NCBI RefSeq assembly: GCF_004770895.1 | Contig: NZ_RQHS01000018.1 | Span: 496,001-560,000, forward strand | DNA from: Leptospira dzoumogneensis | GTDB taxonomy: Bacteria; Spirochaetota; Leptospiria; Leptospirales; Leptospiraceae | Length of the DNA stretch: 64,000 nt | Reading direction: 5' to 3' | In this document: in pieces, positions 50,885 to 60,151 of the stretch | Position numbering within the stretch: the first letter of the stretch is position 1 | How the letters are laid out: each line of letters starts with the position of its first letter | Made by a program: the position numbers and the translations under genes | The notes under the pieces: generated by a model | Seen by the model: only the letters and a program-made list of their open reading frames with translations | What the model was told of the DNA's origin: nothing | The model's database searches: none

Positions 50885-52408
50885 TCAATCTGAAATTTTC
50901 ATTTTAGAAAATAGAAGTGTGAATGTCGCACCTTGTCCAGGATTACTTTCCAAACTGATCTTTGCGCCGAGTAGTTCTACTAGTCTATGAACCGCATAAA
51001 GTCCTACACCACTAGATGGTTCGTTGCCGGTAGGCTTAGCAGAGAGTCGAGTGAATCTGGAGAATAAAAGTTTTTTATCCTCATCAGTGAATCCTTTTCC
51101 TTCGTCCCTGATCTGGATCTGTATAAAATCGCCATTCTCCTTTATCAATTTAGAATGGATGAATATAGCCCCGCCTGGAGGAGAATATTTTACCGCATTT
51201 GAAACCAAATTATCTAAAATACTCGCTACTGCTTTCCTATCCGAACGGATCTTTAGATCTTCCTTATCAAATTGAGTATGGAATTTTATTCTTTTGAGAG
51301 AAGCTTGGTAATCGAAGTTTTGGATAGTAGATCTTATATAAGAATTTAGATTAAAAACATCATAATCTATCTTAATATTCTCAAAACCGGAAGCAGCGAT
51401 CCCGACAAGATCATCGATATGCCCCAGAATTTTTCTGGAAGAACTTTCTATATCGGTAAGGATCTCCTTCTTCTCCTTATCCGAAAACGATTTTAGATTT
51501 TTACGTAGGATCGTACTAATACTCATGATCCCTGAAAGTGGGCTTTTTAGATCATGGACTGCAATACTGATCATATCACTTTTATTCGTATCTTCTTCCC
51601 TTAATCTTTCATTCAAACGAATGATCCTTTGGGTTTTAAGATAAGTATTCGCCAAAGTTAAGAAGGATACACGATCAAAAATTAGGATCAAAAACAAGGT
51701 AACGAGTGGGTTTTGTATAAGTACAGGCTCTCTATTCCCGCTATAATAAATAAAACCGTATAGGATCGCATAATTGATCGTATAGATAAAATACTTAGTA
51801 TGGTCCGGAAATCTAAACATGATCGCCACACTGAACATAGCAGTGGAGAAGAGTGAAATTTCAGGAAGCCTGGGAAAAACAACAACAGTGATACAAGTCC
51901 CGGTCAGGGAAAGAAGAAGTACCCCGATCCTACAAAACAACTTGATCCGATCCAGATCCGCTCTATGCAAACGGCCCGAATTCAAAAGTACATTCATTGT
52001 CAAAAAGACGGAATAAAATACAAGATCGAATAAAACGAATGAATTGTCCTTAGCATCCGAAAATGCGTCCACCAGATCATAGAATGCAAACGGTAAAATG
52101 ATGATAGGAAGGATCAGATACACATATCTGAGTACGATCAGAATTTCCAGATAAGCGTTTCGGGTAAATACCGGGGCAAAATTTACGGAAGAAAGTATCT
52201 TTGCCTTTCTATACTGCCTAAGTGCAAAACGATAATTAAGCCCGAAAAGAAACCGAAGTAACGCCTGCATATTTCCAAATTTATCCCTTTCCCTTTTAAA
52301 AAACTCCCTTTTTTGCCCGATCATTCGATTTAGGAAAACTAGTGAAAAAACTTTGTCAAAAAGATGATTTAGAAAAGCCATAAATTCCAGAGAAAAGAAT
52401 GTACTCAT
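50885..52408 (-). CDS. Membrane sensor histidine kinase
   Basis: A kinase of about 507 residues. The N-terminal half has roughly six hydrophobic segments (for example ILPIIILPFAFYDLVDAF, FCRIGVLLLSLTGTCITVVV), indicating a membrane-embedded sensor with no large external domain. Then HisKA with H285 in VHDLKSPLSGIMSIS, and HATPase with LDNLVSNAVKYSPPGG, IRDEGKGFTDEDKKL and SGVGLYAVHRLV. The start is uncertain: ATG 52408 was chosen, but TTG 52426 is in frame and neither has a good ribosome-binding site. It is divergent from cassette 2. Confidence 0.88.
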   Translation of the reverse strand: MSTFFSLEFMAFLNHLFDKVFSLVFLNRMIGQKREFFKRERDKFGNMQALLRFLFGLNYRFALRQYRKAKILSSVNFAPVFTRNAYLEILIVLRYVYLILPIIILPFAFYDLVDAFSDAKDNSFVLFDLVFYSVFLTMNVLLNSGRLHRADLDRIKLFCRIGVLLLSLTGTCITVVVFPRLPEISLFSTAMFSVAIMFRFPDHTKYFIYTINYAILYGFIYYSGNREPVLIQNPLVTLFLILIFDRVSFLTLANTYLKTQRIIRLNERLREEDTNKSDMISIAVHDLKSPLSGIMSISTILRKNLKSFSDKEKKEILTDIESSSRKILGHIDDLVGIAASGFENIKIDYDVFNLNSYIRSTIQNFDYQASLKRIKFHTQFDKEDLKIRSDRKAVASILDNLVSNAVKYSPPGGAIFIHSKLIKENGDFIQIQIRDEGKGFTDEDKKLLFSRFTRLSAKPTGNEPSSGVGLYAVHRLVELLGAKISLESNPGQGATFTLLFSKMKISD

Positions 52409-52490
52409 CTCCAAGAATACAAGCAATTATCATAGTACCACTCGTTCTAGTTTATAATTTTATGACTTAAGTACCGATTTTTTATCCTTC

Positions 52491-52505
52491 TTTTGCTTTG
52501 CAAAA
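52491..52505. promoter_or_regulatory. 15-bp inverted repeat between the kinase gene and cassette 2
   Basis: TTTTGC-TTT-GCAAAA is a perfect inverted repeat in the 194-bp divergent intergenic region. It is a possible regulator site, but A/T-rich palindromes also occur by chance. Confidence 0.25.
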
Positions 52506-52564
52506 ATAATAGAGCGCGTTTCCGAATATTTATAACATTTTTCTAATAAATCATTACAAAGAAT

Positions 52565-52593
52565 TTGCATAATGGAACGAAATGTAATATACT
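52565..52593 (+). promoter_or_regulatory. Predicted promoter of the second cassette (leaderless layout)
   Basis: TTGCAT (52565-52570), 17-bp spacer, TATACT (52588-52593), then 9 bp to the ATG at 52603. The -10 is close to consensus. No Shine-Dalgarno precedes the ATG. The -35 hexamer and spacer length are the same as for cassette 1. Confidence 0.6.
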
Positions 52594-52602
52594 GTTCGCC
52601 CG

Positions 52603-53148
52603 ATGCTATCTAAGAAAAACGCATTACTGGCTTCTGCTGCTTTTGTTGTAGTTGTTCTCATTTTTATTTTCACTAGAAGCCAGGACGGAGCTGCTCAATC
52701 CTCTTCCAAAAATATTTTTTCAGAAGGGCTCTCTATCTTCTCCGGATTTATAGGTTCGGGAACTTCTTCTTCTAACTATAACGAAGATAACGCGGTTGTC
52801 TCCGCTTCTCTATTAAAGAGTGAAACTCCGGATAATCTATATTGGGTGGCTGTTGCCACTCCCCAAGATGCCGGAGAGAAAAAAGCACAAGAAGAACTTT
52901 TAGAATCTTGGGCGACATTGTACGGAAAAATTTACTCCGGAAAAGCGACCCGCAAAGAAATCGATGAATATTATAAAGCACAGATAAAACTCCAGGAGGA
53001 CCAACTGGAACTATTGCGCTTGATGGAAGAAAGATATCCAGAGCGCCTTGATGACGAAAAACGCAGAATGATCCTAGCCGGCAAAGAACTGTACGGCCAA
53101 AAGCTGAAAAACGTAACCGAAGAATACAAAAAACATATAAATAAGTAA
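52603..53148 (+). CDS. Cassette 2 small membrane-anchored helical protein, function unknown
   Basis: A 181-residue paralogue of the product at 47250. Membrane anchor at about residues 7-23 (ALLASAAFVVVVLIFIF), a Ser-rich linker (SSSKNIFSEGLSIFSGFIGS), then the conserved domain with TPDNLYWVAVATPQDAGEKK, TRKEIDEYYKAQIKLQEDQL, ELLRLMEERYPERLDDEKRR and MILAGKELYGQKLKN. The anchor and linker differ more between copies than the helical domain, which suggests selection on the domain. It lies 16 bp before the enzyme gene. No known family recognised. Confidence 0.78.
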   Translation: MLSKKNALLASAAFVVVVLIFIFTRSQDGAAQSSSKNIFSEGLSIFSGFIGSGTSSSNYNEDNAVVSASLLKSETPDNLYWVAVATPQDAGEKKAQEELLESWATLYGKIYSGKATRKEIDEYYKAQIKLQEDQLELLRLMEERYPERLDDEKRRMILAGKELYGQKLKNVTEEYKKHINK

Positions 53149-53164
53149 GTAGGGAGAGATACGT

Positions 53165-55384
53165 ATGAAAAGTCGGTCTTTTTTACGAGGGCCTGCGTTA
53201 TGCGTCGTATTCCTGGCTGTTTTTGCTACGAGTACGTCCATATTTGGCGATCCATATTGGGGAACATTTAAGAAGGATAGTTGCACTGCAATTTTTCCTG
53301 GGAAACGTCAATATTCAGCGATCCTTTATGGGATCCCATCCGGCCAAAGCTGGGAAACAACCTGTGCCAATATGGGAGCAACCATTAACGGCCAAACGTT
53401 TACTAAGCCAAGTCGCTGTAAGAACACTGGATTCAATATGTGGGGAGAATTCGATCTGATCGACGATTCCTGCGAAGCGAACTGGGCAGCACCTGACGAA
53501 GGCGGGATCTATAACTACACCCATAAGAATGATGGCTGCCAATCGTCAGGTACTTATGCAGGTAAAAGAAAGTATTCTTCACGTTTATGGAATATAGTAG
53601 GTAGTTGGGAAGACGCATGTTCTAAAATGCCGATTACTATCGCAGGTAAAACGTATACCACACCTCATAGATGCGTGAACACTGGTGGAGCCACAGGAAT
53701 GTGGGGAGAATGGTATGTTGCAGACTCAAGTTGTGAAACTGCTCCACAAGCTTACTCAAGAGGAGCGAACGATTCTCTCAAGAGAACCGGAACTCTTTCG
53801 GGTTATGTGGATCTTCATACACACCCAATGGCAAATTTAGGTTTTGGTGGAGTGATCTTCCATGGTTCTCCATTCGGACCGCCCGCAACTGCATTAGCGG
53901 ATTGCCCAAGTACTTCGGACGAAGGACATTCGGCAGGACACTCTAGGGTAGAAGCAATCGTTCAAGACGATATTATCGGAGCATTATTAGGAACCGCTCG
54001 TCACGATAATAGAGGATATGCAGGTTTTCCTTATTGGCCTGCGAACAATAGTTACACTCACCAAACCATGTATTATGAATGGATCAAACGTGCCTATGAA
54101 GGCGGGATGAGAGCCATGGTAGTACTCGCAGTCAATGGTGATTATATGTTCGGAGCGACAGATAACGGACTTCCGGATATCATCAAAGGAATAGCGATTG
54201 CTACCGATCCGGTTTATGACCTAAATGATATGAACACTTTGCGTAGACAAACCCAAGCAGTATACGATATGCAGGCTTGGATCGATGCACAAAGCGGCGG
54301 TCCAGGACAAGGTTGGTTCCGTATCGTAAAAACTCCTGCAGAAGCACAGAGTGTGATCTCCGGCGGTAAACTCGCAGTGGTTTTAGGTGCGGAAGTAGAC
54401 TACCTAGTAGATTGTACAGGAAGTAACTGTAACGATTCTATGATCACACAAGGTGTACAAGAATTATATGATCTTGGATTACGTTATGTGTTCCCAATCC
54501 ACTTGAAAACAAACGGATTCGGTGGAGCTGGTCTCTATAATATCCTGGGAAGCGGGACCAAGTATGACTGTAAACACTATGGACAGGATTGTAATACTGC
54601 TGGTCTCACCACTTACGGACAAAAGGTCCTAAGAGAGTTGATGAAAAAAGGAATGATCATCGACGTAGGCCATATGTCCGCAAAATCTCTGGACGGAGCG
54701 ATTACCTTTGCCGAACAACAATCATATCCGGGTATCGTAACAGGTCACACCGGTGTATATGATATGGCGAATAAAGGAAATCGTCACGAGGCAAACCCGA
54801 CAGGAGCTGCACTCAAACGTATCAGTACCTTAGGTGGAATGATCGGGCTTATTACCGGACAAGGAAATCTGGAAGAAGTAGGTGAGTGGAGACAGAATAG
54901 TGACGGCTCGTATATCGCACATGCTTGCGGTGGAACCAGCCAAACATTCGCCCAGTCTTACCAATATCTTAAAAATCTAATAGGTGATCCTGCTTATGAC
55001 GGAAGGATCGCTATCGGAACGGATTTTAACGGATTTGCTCATATGCCTGGACCTCGTTATGGAACTCGTGCTTGTCCTGGAGGATCTTCAGTCATTGCAC
55101 AGCCTGAGACTTCTAAAGTAGGATATCCATTCTCTCCGGACTCTTCCATTAGATTAGCTGCAACTCTTGCTGCTTCTCCTTCTCTTGGAAAATACTCCTT
55201 CGGGAATAGAACATTCGACTTCAATACGGAAGGTGCCTCCCATATAGGGCTCATGCCTGACTTCTTTGAAGACTTAAGACAACAGGGACTCAAACGTTCC
55301 GATCTGGAACCGGTCTATAGATCCGCAGACTTCTTCACTACAATGTGGCAGAACGCGGTAAATAGAAGCGGAAGTATCCAGTAA
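53165..55384 (+). CDS. Cassette 2 exported M19/amidohydrolase-like protein with two four-Cys N-terminal repeats
   Basis: A 739-residue paralogue of the protein at 47816, same length and very similar along its whole length. Signal peptide ends TSIFG before DPYWG. The two repeats retain four Cys each (KKDSCTAIFPGKRQYS..., KNDGCQSSGTYAGKRKYS...). The hydrolase part keeps VDLHTHP, VLGAEVDYL, IIDVGHMS, VTGHTGVYD and GTDFNGF. The ATG at 53165 follows GGGAGAG. Differences are scattered, for example near CTGSNCND versus CTTTTCTD, so the two copies have diverged by point changes without loss of catalytic positions. Confidence 0.78.
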   Translation: MKSRSFLRGPALCVVFLAVFATSTSIFGDPYWGTFKKDSCTAIFPGKRQYSAILYGIPSGQSWETTCANMGATINGQTFTKPSRCKNTGFNMWGEFDLIDDSCEANWAAPDEGGIYNYTHKNDGCQSSGTYAGKRKYSSRLWNIVGSWEDACSKMPITIAGKTYTTPHRCVNTGGATGMWGEWYVADSSCETAPQAYSRGANDSLKRTGTLSGYVDLHTHPMANLGFGGVIFHGSPFGPPATALADCPSTSDEGHSAGHSRVEAIVQDDIIGALLGTARHDNRGYAGFPYWPANNSYTHQTMYYEWIKRAYEGGMRAMVVLAVNGDYMFGATDNGLPDIIKGIAIATDPVYDLNDMNTLRRQTQAVYDMQAWIDAQSGGPGQGWFRIVKTPAEAQSVISGGKLAVVLGAEVDYLVDCTGSNCNDSMITQGVQELYDLGLRYVFPIHLKTNGFGGAGLYNILGSGTKYDCKHYGQDCNTAGLTTYGQKVLRELMKKGMIIDVGHMSAKSLDGAITFAEQQSYPGIVTGHTGVYDMANKGNRHEANPTGAALKRISTLGGMIGLITGQGNLEEVGEWRQNSDGSYIAHACGGTSQTFAQSYQYLKNLIGDPAYDGRIAIGTDFNGFAHMPGPRYGTRACPGGSSVIAQPETSKVGYPFSPDSSIRLAATLAASPSLGKYSFGNRTFDFNTEGASHIGLMPDFFEDLRQQGLKRSDLEPVYRSADFFTTMWQNAVNRSGSIQ

Positions 55385-55390
55385 ATTAAG

Positions 55391-55418
55391 AAGGGCCCGC
55401 CGCTAAGCGGGCCTTTTT
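55391..55418 (+). terminator. Rho-independent terminator after the cassette 2 enzyme gene
   Basis: Stem GGCCCGC (55394-55400) / GCGGGCC (55407-55413) with loop CGCTAA and a TTTTT tail. It is similar in stem sequence to the terminator after cassette 1, consistent with duplication of the whole unit. Confidence 0.88.
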
Positions 55419-55502
55419 GTATCTATAAACTCTAAAAGAAAAAGTTTGGCCTTTGGAACTAAATGTGAAGAATAGGTTCTAAGATAAAAAGAGCTTATTT
55501 CC

Positions 55503-55985
55503 ATGAGGCTTTTATTGAACCTTAAAATTTTCACTCCTTCCTTATTCCTTTTACTGACGCTCGCATGTTCCAATAACGGAGACACAACTTCTACGGATGA
55601 TACTGCCGCTAGCCTATTATACTCCGCTTACGGAGCCAGTTTTACTCCGGTTCCGACAGGAGGATGTGCAGACTCGGCAGTTCCGACAATAGTCACCGGA
55701 GGAACCGCAACATTCTCCGGAGCAAGTTATTACTATTATTTCTATTCTTTTACCGGAAACGGCGCAACAAATACCTTCAACGTTAGTTTTACAAGTGGGG
55801 AAGCCGACTTGTGGATCGGCACGGAAAATTCAGTGCTGATCCCTACGGATTTTAGTCAGGTAGAAGTTAGAAGTGAGAATATAGGGACCGAATCCTATTC
55901 GGGGCTTAGTACTACGAACGGTTCCACCCGTTGTTTGGTCATTCCGGTCACAGATGCCGGAACGATTACTTTGTCTGTACAGTGA
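55503..55985 (+). CDS. Putative lipoprotein, function unknown
   Basis: A 160-residue exported protein with lipobox LLTLAC (Cys about residue 22) after a hydrophobic signal. The mature part is rich in Thr, Ser and Gly with a possible beta-sandwich (ATFSGASYYYYFYSFTGNGA, FNVSFTSGEADLWIGTEN), somewhat like bacterial pre-peptidase C-terminal domains. No close family recognised. It follows cassette 2 after its terminator and has no clear Shine-Dalgarno. A surface location is likely for a spirochaete lipoprotein but not certain. Confidence 0.7.
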   Translation: MRLLLNLKIFTPSLFLLLTLACSNNGDTTSTDDTAASLLYSAYGASFTPVPTGGCADSAVPTIVTGGTATFSGASYYYYFYSFTGNGATNTFNVSFTSGEADLWIGTENSVLIPTDFSQVEVRSENIGTESYSGLSTTNGSTRCLVIPVTDAGTITLSVQ

Positions 55986-56098
55986 TCCCGGTTAAACCAT
56001 TAGATCTATTTAGGAAATTAAAAATTTCTTAAATTTTCTTCTTGCTTTCCTGAAATTAAAAATATACTTCCTCAGATTCTATTTTTGGAGCAAAACGA

Positions 56099-56467
56099 AT
56101 GGAAGAAAGTTCAGGTTCAGGAATCGGTTTAGTTATAACCGCGATCGTCTATATTGCGATCCTCGGAGTATTCCTATTTTCCTTCTGGAAAATTTTTGAA
56201 AAAGCAGGCAGACCCGGTTGGCAGGGAATTATTCCTATCTATAACCTTTATGTTTTAATGGAAATTGTCGGAAGACCCGGTTGGTGGTTCATCCTATTTT
56301 TCATTCCTTGCGTTGGTATCATCATCAGCATTCTTGTTGCTATCGATTTGGCTAAATCATTCGGTAAAACTGCTGGCTATGCGGTACTTTTCATTTTCGG
56401 AATTGGATATCCAATATTAGCATTCTCCGATTCAAAATATGTGGGACCAGCTGCGAAATCAGCTTAA
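56099..56467 (+). CDS. DUF5684-like small membrane protein
   Basis: A 122-residue membrane protein with about three hydrophobic segments. Seen: FSFWKIFEKAGRPGWQGIIP and IYNLYVLMEIVGRPGWWFIL, then AIDLAKSFGKTAGYAVLFIF, the pattern of small DUF5684-type membrane proteins. GGAG lies upstream of the ATG. It overlaps the next gene by 29 bp. The biochemical role of this family is unknown to me. Confidence 0.75.
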   Translation: MEESSGSGIGLVITAIVYIAILGVFLFSFWKIFEKAGRPGWQGIIPIYNLYVLMEIVGRPGWWFILFFIPCVGIIISILVAIDLAKSFGKTAGYAVLFIFGIGYPILAFSDSKYVGPAAKSA

Positions 56468-56906
56468 AAGTTTCCTAATATTAGAAGCCGGGCCTCTTAC
56501 AGGTCCGGTTCCTAATTTTATATTTCGTTCCTTTATTCCTCTTTTGCTTTCCACCCTTATACTTTTAACTATCGCAATTTCTATCTCATTTCAGATCCCT
56601 TTGGATACGGAATCTGAACATTGGTTTACGATCTGTTGGTGGAAACATCTAACAGGTTGGGATTGCCCTGGCTGTGGACTGACTAGATCTGTGATCTGTT
56701 TTTTCAGAGGTGATTTTTCCGGGTCTTGGGAATATCATCCATTTGGAATACCGATCTCCATCTTAGGAATTTCCGGTTTTATCATCCGATTGAATCTAGG
56801 AAAACAGGTGTGGAGAAAAATTTTAGAAAATCGTTTTACTGAAGTTTTTGCGTATTTGGGAGTTATTTCAATTTTTGTTTGGTACTTCTTCAAACATTTC
56901 TATTAA
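56439..56906 (+). CDS. DUF2752-family membrane protein
   Basis: A 155-residue protein with membrane segments near 31-48 and 105-118 and again at the C-terminus. The DUF2752 signature is clear: [20 protein letters not shown] and [20 protein letters not shown]. The ATG lies within the upstream gene; internal starts are possible. Its stop codon overlaps the convergent xseB stop by 4 bp, leaving no space for an intergenic terminator. Function unknown. Confidence 0.8.
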   Translation: MWDQLRNQLKSFLILEAGPLTGPVPNFIFRSFIPLLLSTLILLTIAISISFQIPLDTESEHWFTICWWKHLTGWDCPGCGLTRSVICFFRGDFSGSWEYHPFGIPISILGISGFIIRLNLGKQVWRKILENRFTEVFAYLGVISIFVWYFFKHFY

Positions 56907-57193
56907 AATAACTCATCATCATCCGCAGGCGGAGGAGTAGCCGCTCTGGAAGAAGTTTCCGATTTAGGACTTGCTGTTTTTTTCTGGGTTTCTCCGCTTC
57001 CTGATTTGGAAAGATATTCGATCTTTCCTTCCGCTTCCGCGAGTATAGATTGGCAGAGTGTCTTAAGCTCCATTCCTCTTTCATAAGATTTAATGGATTC
57101 TTCTAAGGTCAATTGTCCTCTTTCCAAATTTTCTGCGATCTGCTCCAATTCGGTTAAGGCCTGTTCAAAACTGATTTCTGTCTTTTTGCTCAT
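56903..57193 (-). CDS. xseB: Exodeoxyribonuclease VII small subunit
   Basis: A 96-residue helical subunit that binds XseA to form exonuclease VII. Seen: [20 protein letters not shown] and [20 protein letters not shown], the XseB core. The C-terminal tail ([13 protein letters not shown]) is an acidic extension. The start overlaps the xseA stop by 4 bp. Confidence 0.95.
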   Translation of the reverse strand: MSKKTEISFEQALTELEQIAENLERGQLTLEESIKSYERGMELKTLCQSILAEAEGKIEYLSKSGSGETQKKTASPKSETSSRAATPPPADDDELF

Positions 57194-58467
57194 TGTATTT
57201 CACCTTGGTAAGAAACCCGAATCCTACCTTCCGCCAATATGACTTCTAGTTCTTCCTCTTTCTCCAATTGTGCCGGAGAAGTAACGACTTTTTTTCCTTT
57301 CTTACGGACCACAGAGTATCCTCTTTTTAAGGTTCCTAAAGGAGAAAAACCTTCCAGCTTACCTGAGAGAAGTTGGAACTCCTTCTTCTTTCTTTCCAAC
57401 TGGGATTTGAAAGAAGTTAAAAGCCCTGTAGATACCGGACTGAATTTGTTTTGGGCGCTCATCAGATAATTTTTGCCCAATAGATGTATTCTGGAATTGA
57501 TCTCATCCAGTTGTAAGATCCTATCGTTCAACATGGATCTTGGATCTAAGAATACTTTTTTATTCGTGAGTATTCTTAGTTTTTCTTTTAGATTGTTTGA
57601 CTGGTTTTTTAAAGCGGTCCTTAACCTTATTTCGAATTCGGAAAGTCCCGATTCTATGAGTTCCATTTCAGGCACCGCCATTTCCGCGGCAGCGGTAGGA
57701 GTAGGTGCAAAATGGTCCGCCGCTAGATCGGAAAGAACCGAATCTATCTGGTGTCCAACTGCGGAAATAATCGGAACTCGGCTCTGTGCAAATGCCAAGA
57801 CAACTTTTTCGTCATTAAACGCCATCAGATCTTCCGTACTTCCGCCACCTCGGCCGGCGATGATCAGATCCACATTCCATTTCGGGTCATTTAGCTGCTT
57901 GATAGCGGAAATAATGGACTCAGGAGCCCCATCTCCTTGTACAAGGCAGGGGGAGATCAGAATATCTATATTAGGAAATCTTTGTTTAGAAATACGGATA
58001 ATATCTTCGATAGCCGCTCCTGTGGGAGAAGTTGCGACACCTATCCTCCAAGGAAACGCTGGAAGTTTTCTTTTTCTTTCCGTATCAAAAACACCTTGTG
58101 CGGCAAGTTTTCTTTTTAATTCTTCTATTTGGAGTAGAAGGTCCCCTTGTCCCAACTCTTCTATTTTAGAAATATTTAAATTGTATTGTCCTCTAGGTTC
58201 GTAAACGGAGATGGCACCGAATGCCTTGATCTCCATTCCGTTTTCTAAAGGTTTTCCTTTGTATCTGCCGTTGCTATAAGAGAAAAAGGTGCAGGCAATG
58301 AGAGACTTAGGATCTTTTAAATTAAAATAAATATGACCTTGGTGGGATTTGGAATAATTGGATATCTCTCCTTGGATCCAGATATTTCTAAGAATTTCCG
58401 GACCGGTCAGAAGTTGTTTAACGATAGAATTGATTTCCGAAACGGAATATGTTTTTGTTTCTTCCAT
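57190..58467 (-). CDS. xseA: Exodeoxyribonuclease VII large subunit
   Basis: A 425-residue nuclease subunit that degrades single-stranded DNA. N-terminal OB-fold ([20 protein letters not shown] then IYFNLKD), followed by the catalytic domain with [37 protein letters not shown] and [20 protein letters not shown], and a helical C-terminus. It lies six bases downstream of the AI-2E-type transporter gene, with xseB after it. Confidence 0.96.
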   Translation of the reverse strand: MEETKTYSVSEINSIVKQLLTGPEILRNIWIQGEISNYSKSHQGHIYFNLKDPKSLIACTFFSYSNGRYKGKPLENGMEIKAFGAISVYEPRGQYNLNISKIEELGQGDLLLQIEELKRKLAAQGVFDTERKRKLPAFPWRIGVATSPTGAAIEDIIRISKQRFPNIDILISPCLVQGDGAPESIISAIKQLNDPKWNVDLIIAGRGGGSTEDLMAFNDEKVVLAFAQSRVPIISAVGHQIDSVLSDLAADHFAPTPTAAAEMAVPEMELIESGLSEFEIRLRTALKNQSNNLKEKLRILTNKKVFLDPRSMLNDRILQLDEINSRIHLLGKNYLMSAQNKFSPVSTGLLTSFKSQLERKKKEFQLLSGKLEGFSPLGTLKRGYSVVRKKGKKVVTSPAQLEKEEELEVILAEGRIRVSYQGEIQ

Positions 58468-58473
58468 CCGAAA

Positions 58474-59586
58474 TTAGCTGGCGAAAAAATCTTTTCTGTA
58501 CAATTTCCAGAAGTCCCAAAGGATTACAACCATTGTAACGGCAACCGGTCCTAAAACCAATCCCATGATCCCGAATTCTTGGATCCCTCCGATCAAGGAC
58601 AAAAATATCAACAAAGGATGGATCCTAAGTTTTTTATCCAACATCTTAGGTTTTACTACATTCTCCAGAACGATATACAGAGTCAGGCCCATTACCATGA
58701 ATAAGCTCGCTCCGATTATATTATTCTCAATGAACATCAAATAAAGTCCGATCGGCAGCCAAACCACCGAAGTTCCGATAACCGGGATCAAGGAAAAGAA
58801 TGCGGCAAGGCTTGCGTATAAGAAAGGGTTGGAAATTTTTGCGAATAAAAGAAGAATATAAACTGCAGCTCCCTGCATAATGGAAACTATTAGATTTCCT
58901 TTAAATACAGTCTGTACTGCAGAAGCGATCTTTCTTCCTACTTGTTCTTCTACCTCGGTGGAAAAAGGCAAATTGTCCAAAATAAACCTTTCTATCTTTC
59001 TTCCATCCTGGTAGAAGAAGAATAAAAGTAATAGTGAGAAGAACAGATTCATGATAATCCCGGCAGGAAGATCGATGGAACCTAGAATAAAGGAAGAAGC
59101 ATTACTCAAAACAGCGTATAAACTGTCCAAGTTCAAAATATCTATATAGTTCTTAGCAAAATCCCCGTAAATTTCAGGAAGTTTCACCCAGAAGAACGGA
59201 TTATCCGTGAATAGATCGGTTAGAATATTCAGACTCATGATCGTATCGATGATCTTATCTTCCGAAAGAGAGATCCTGATCTTGAATAGAATAGAAAGAG
59301 ATTCTTCGATCAAAGTGCGGATCATAAAATAAGAAGGCAAAATTACGATCATACAAACGGAACCGATCATGATCCAAGGAGCTAATGGCTCGAATTTAGG
59401 ACCGACCAATCTTCTTAGCTGTTTGTACTGTTTGCGGGTAGCCAGATATAGGATCAAAGCAACAAGTGCGGAATAAAAATAAGGCCTTAAAACTACGAAG
59501 AGTAGGAGTCCTGTGCCGATACAAAATATGCCTAGGATCAGGTTAAAAAGTTTTCGGTTGGTTTCCTGTCCTTCTTTGGGGGACAT
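58474..59586 (-). CDS. AI-2E family transporter (PerM/YdiK type)
   Basis: A 370-residue polytopic membrane protein. About seven to eight hydrophobic segments; the conserved late region IPVIGTSVVWLPIGLYLMFI and KMLDKKLRIHPLLIFLSLIG with GPVAVTMVVILWDFW identify the family. Family members include the TqsA exporter and others with different roles, so the substrate is not known. ATG 59586 was chosen because it overlaps the upstream stop (ATGA); a TTG one codon earlier is possible. Confidence 0.9.
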   Translation of the reverse strand: MSPKEGQETNRKLFNLILGIFCIGTGLLLFVVLRPYFYSALVALILYLATRKQYKQLRRLVGPKFEPLAPWIMIGSVCMIVILPSYFMIRTLIEESLSILFKIRISLSEDKIIDTIMSLNILTDLFTDNPFFWVKLPEIYGDFAKNYIDILNLDSLYAVLSNASSFILGSIDLPAGIIMNLFFSLLLLFFFYQDGRKIERFILDNLPFSTEVEEQVGRKIASAVQTVFKGNLIVSIMQGAAVYILLLFAKISNPFLYASLAAFFSLIPVIGTSVVWLPIGLYLMFIENNIIGASLFMVMGLTLYIVLENVVKPKMLDKKLRIHPLLIFLSLIGGIQEFGIMGLVLGPVAVTMVVILWDFWKLYRKDFFAS

Positions 59587-60104
59587 CAAAATCCTCCGTT
59601 GCTGGTTTTCTGGAATAATTTTACGATACTTCCTTTTTCTTCGGAATGGATCGTGATCGCGAGTATCTTATGCCTAAGAACATCCACCAAATACAAACTT
59701 TTCTCTTCCGATTTTTGGCTTTGTAAAATTTTATGACCGAAACTGGAGATCAAATATTCGTAATATCTCTCCATTGTGGTTTTGGGAAGGGAAGTTTTAA
59801 AGATCACAACCGCTTCCTTATTTTCCAAAAGACGATCCGCCTTTAATTCCGTAAAAAACAGTACTTCAGAATCTTCCGGAACAAAATTACTAGGGATGGA
59901 AGAAGGCGCCTTATAGGGTTTTTCCACTATAGTGAGTTGGTTATGCCTGAAAATTTTAGGCCTGTCCTTGACCTTTTTGGTTTTTACAGGATCAGGACTC
60001 ATCAAATCGGGCAATTTGGGTTCCTGAGCAAAAAGAGAAAAATTCCCGATCAGTAAAAATACTAGAACCGAACCTAGGACTTGCGAGAAACTGCGGCCTT
60101 TCAC
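59586..60104 (-). CDS. Exported hypothetical protein
   Basis: A 172-residue protein with signal peptide VLGSVLVFLLIGNFSLFA before QEPKLPD. The mature part has a basic Pro-rich linker and a small alpha/beta domain (VPEDSEVLFFTELKADRL, TTMERYYEYLISSFGHKI) that resembles a periplasmic domain but matches no family I recognise. The start is GTG at 60104. It overlaps the transporter gene by 4-bp coupling, so the pair is probably co-transcribed. Confidence 0.65.
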   Translation of the reverse strand: MKGRSFSQVLGSVLVFLLIGNFSLFAQEPKLPDLMSPDPVKTKKVKDRPKIFRHNQLTIVEKPYKAPSSIPSNFVPEDSEVLFFTELKADRLLENKEAVVIFKTSLPKTTMERYYEYLISSFGHKILQSQKSEEKSLYLVDVLRHKILAITIHSEEKGSIVKLFQKTSNGGF

Positions 60105-60151
60105 GAAATTTAGTTGAATCTAACGCTTCCCCCTTGACAATCCTTTTCTAG

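Noticed and set aside
57473..58204. A 243-codon open frame antisense to xseA
   Set aside because: It is the reverse shadow of a clear xseA coding frame and has no domain of its own.
60134..60139. TTGACA as the -35 of the DedA gene
   Set aside because: It is only 12 bp from the ATG, so transcription would start inside the coding sequence.
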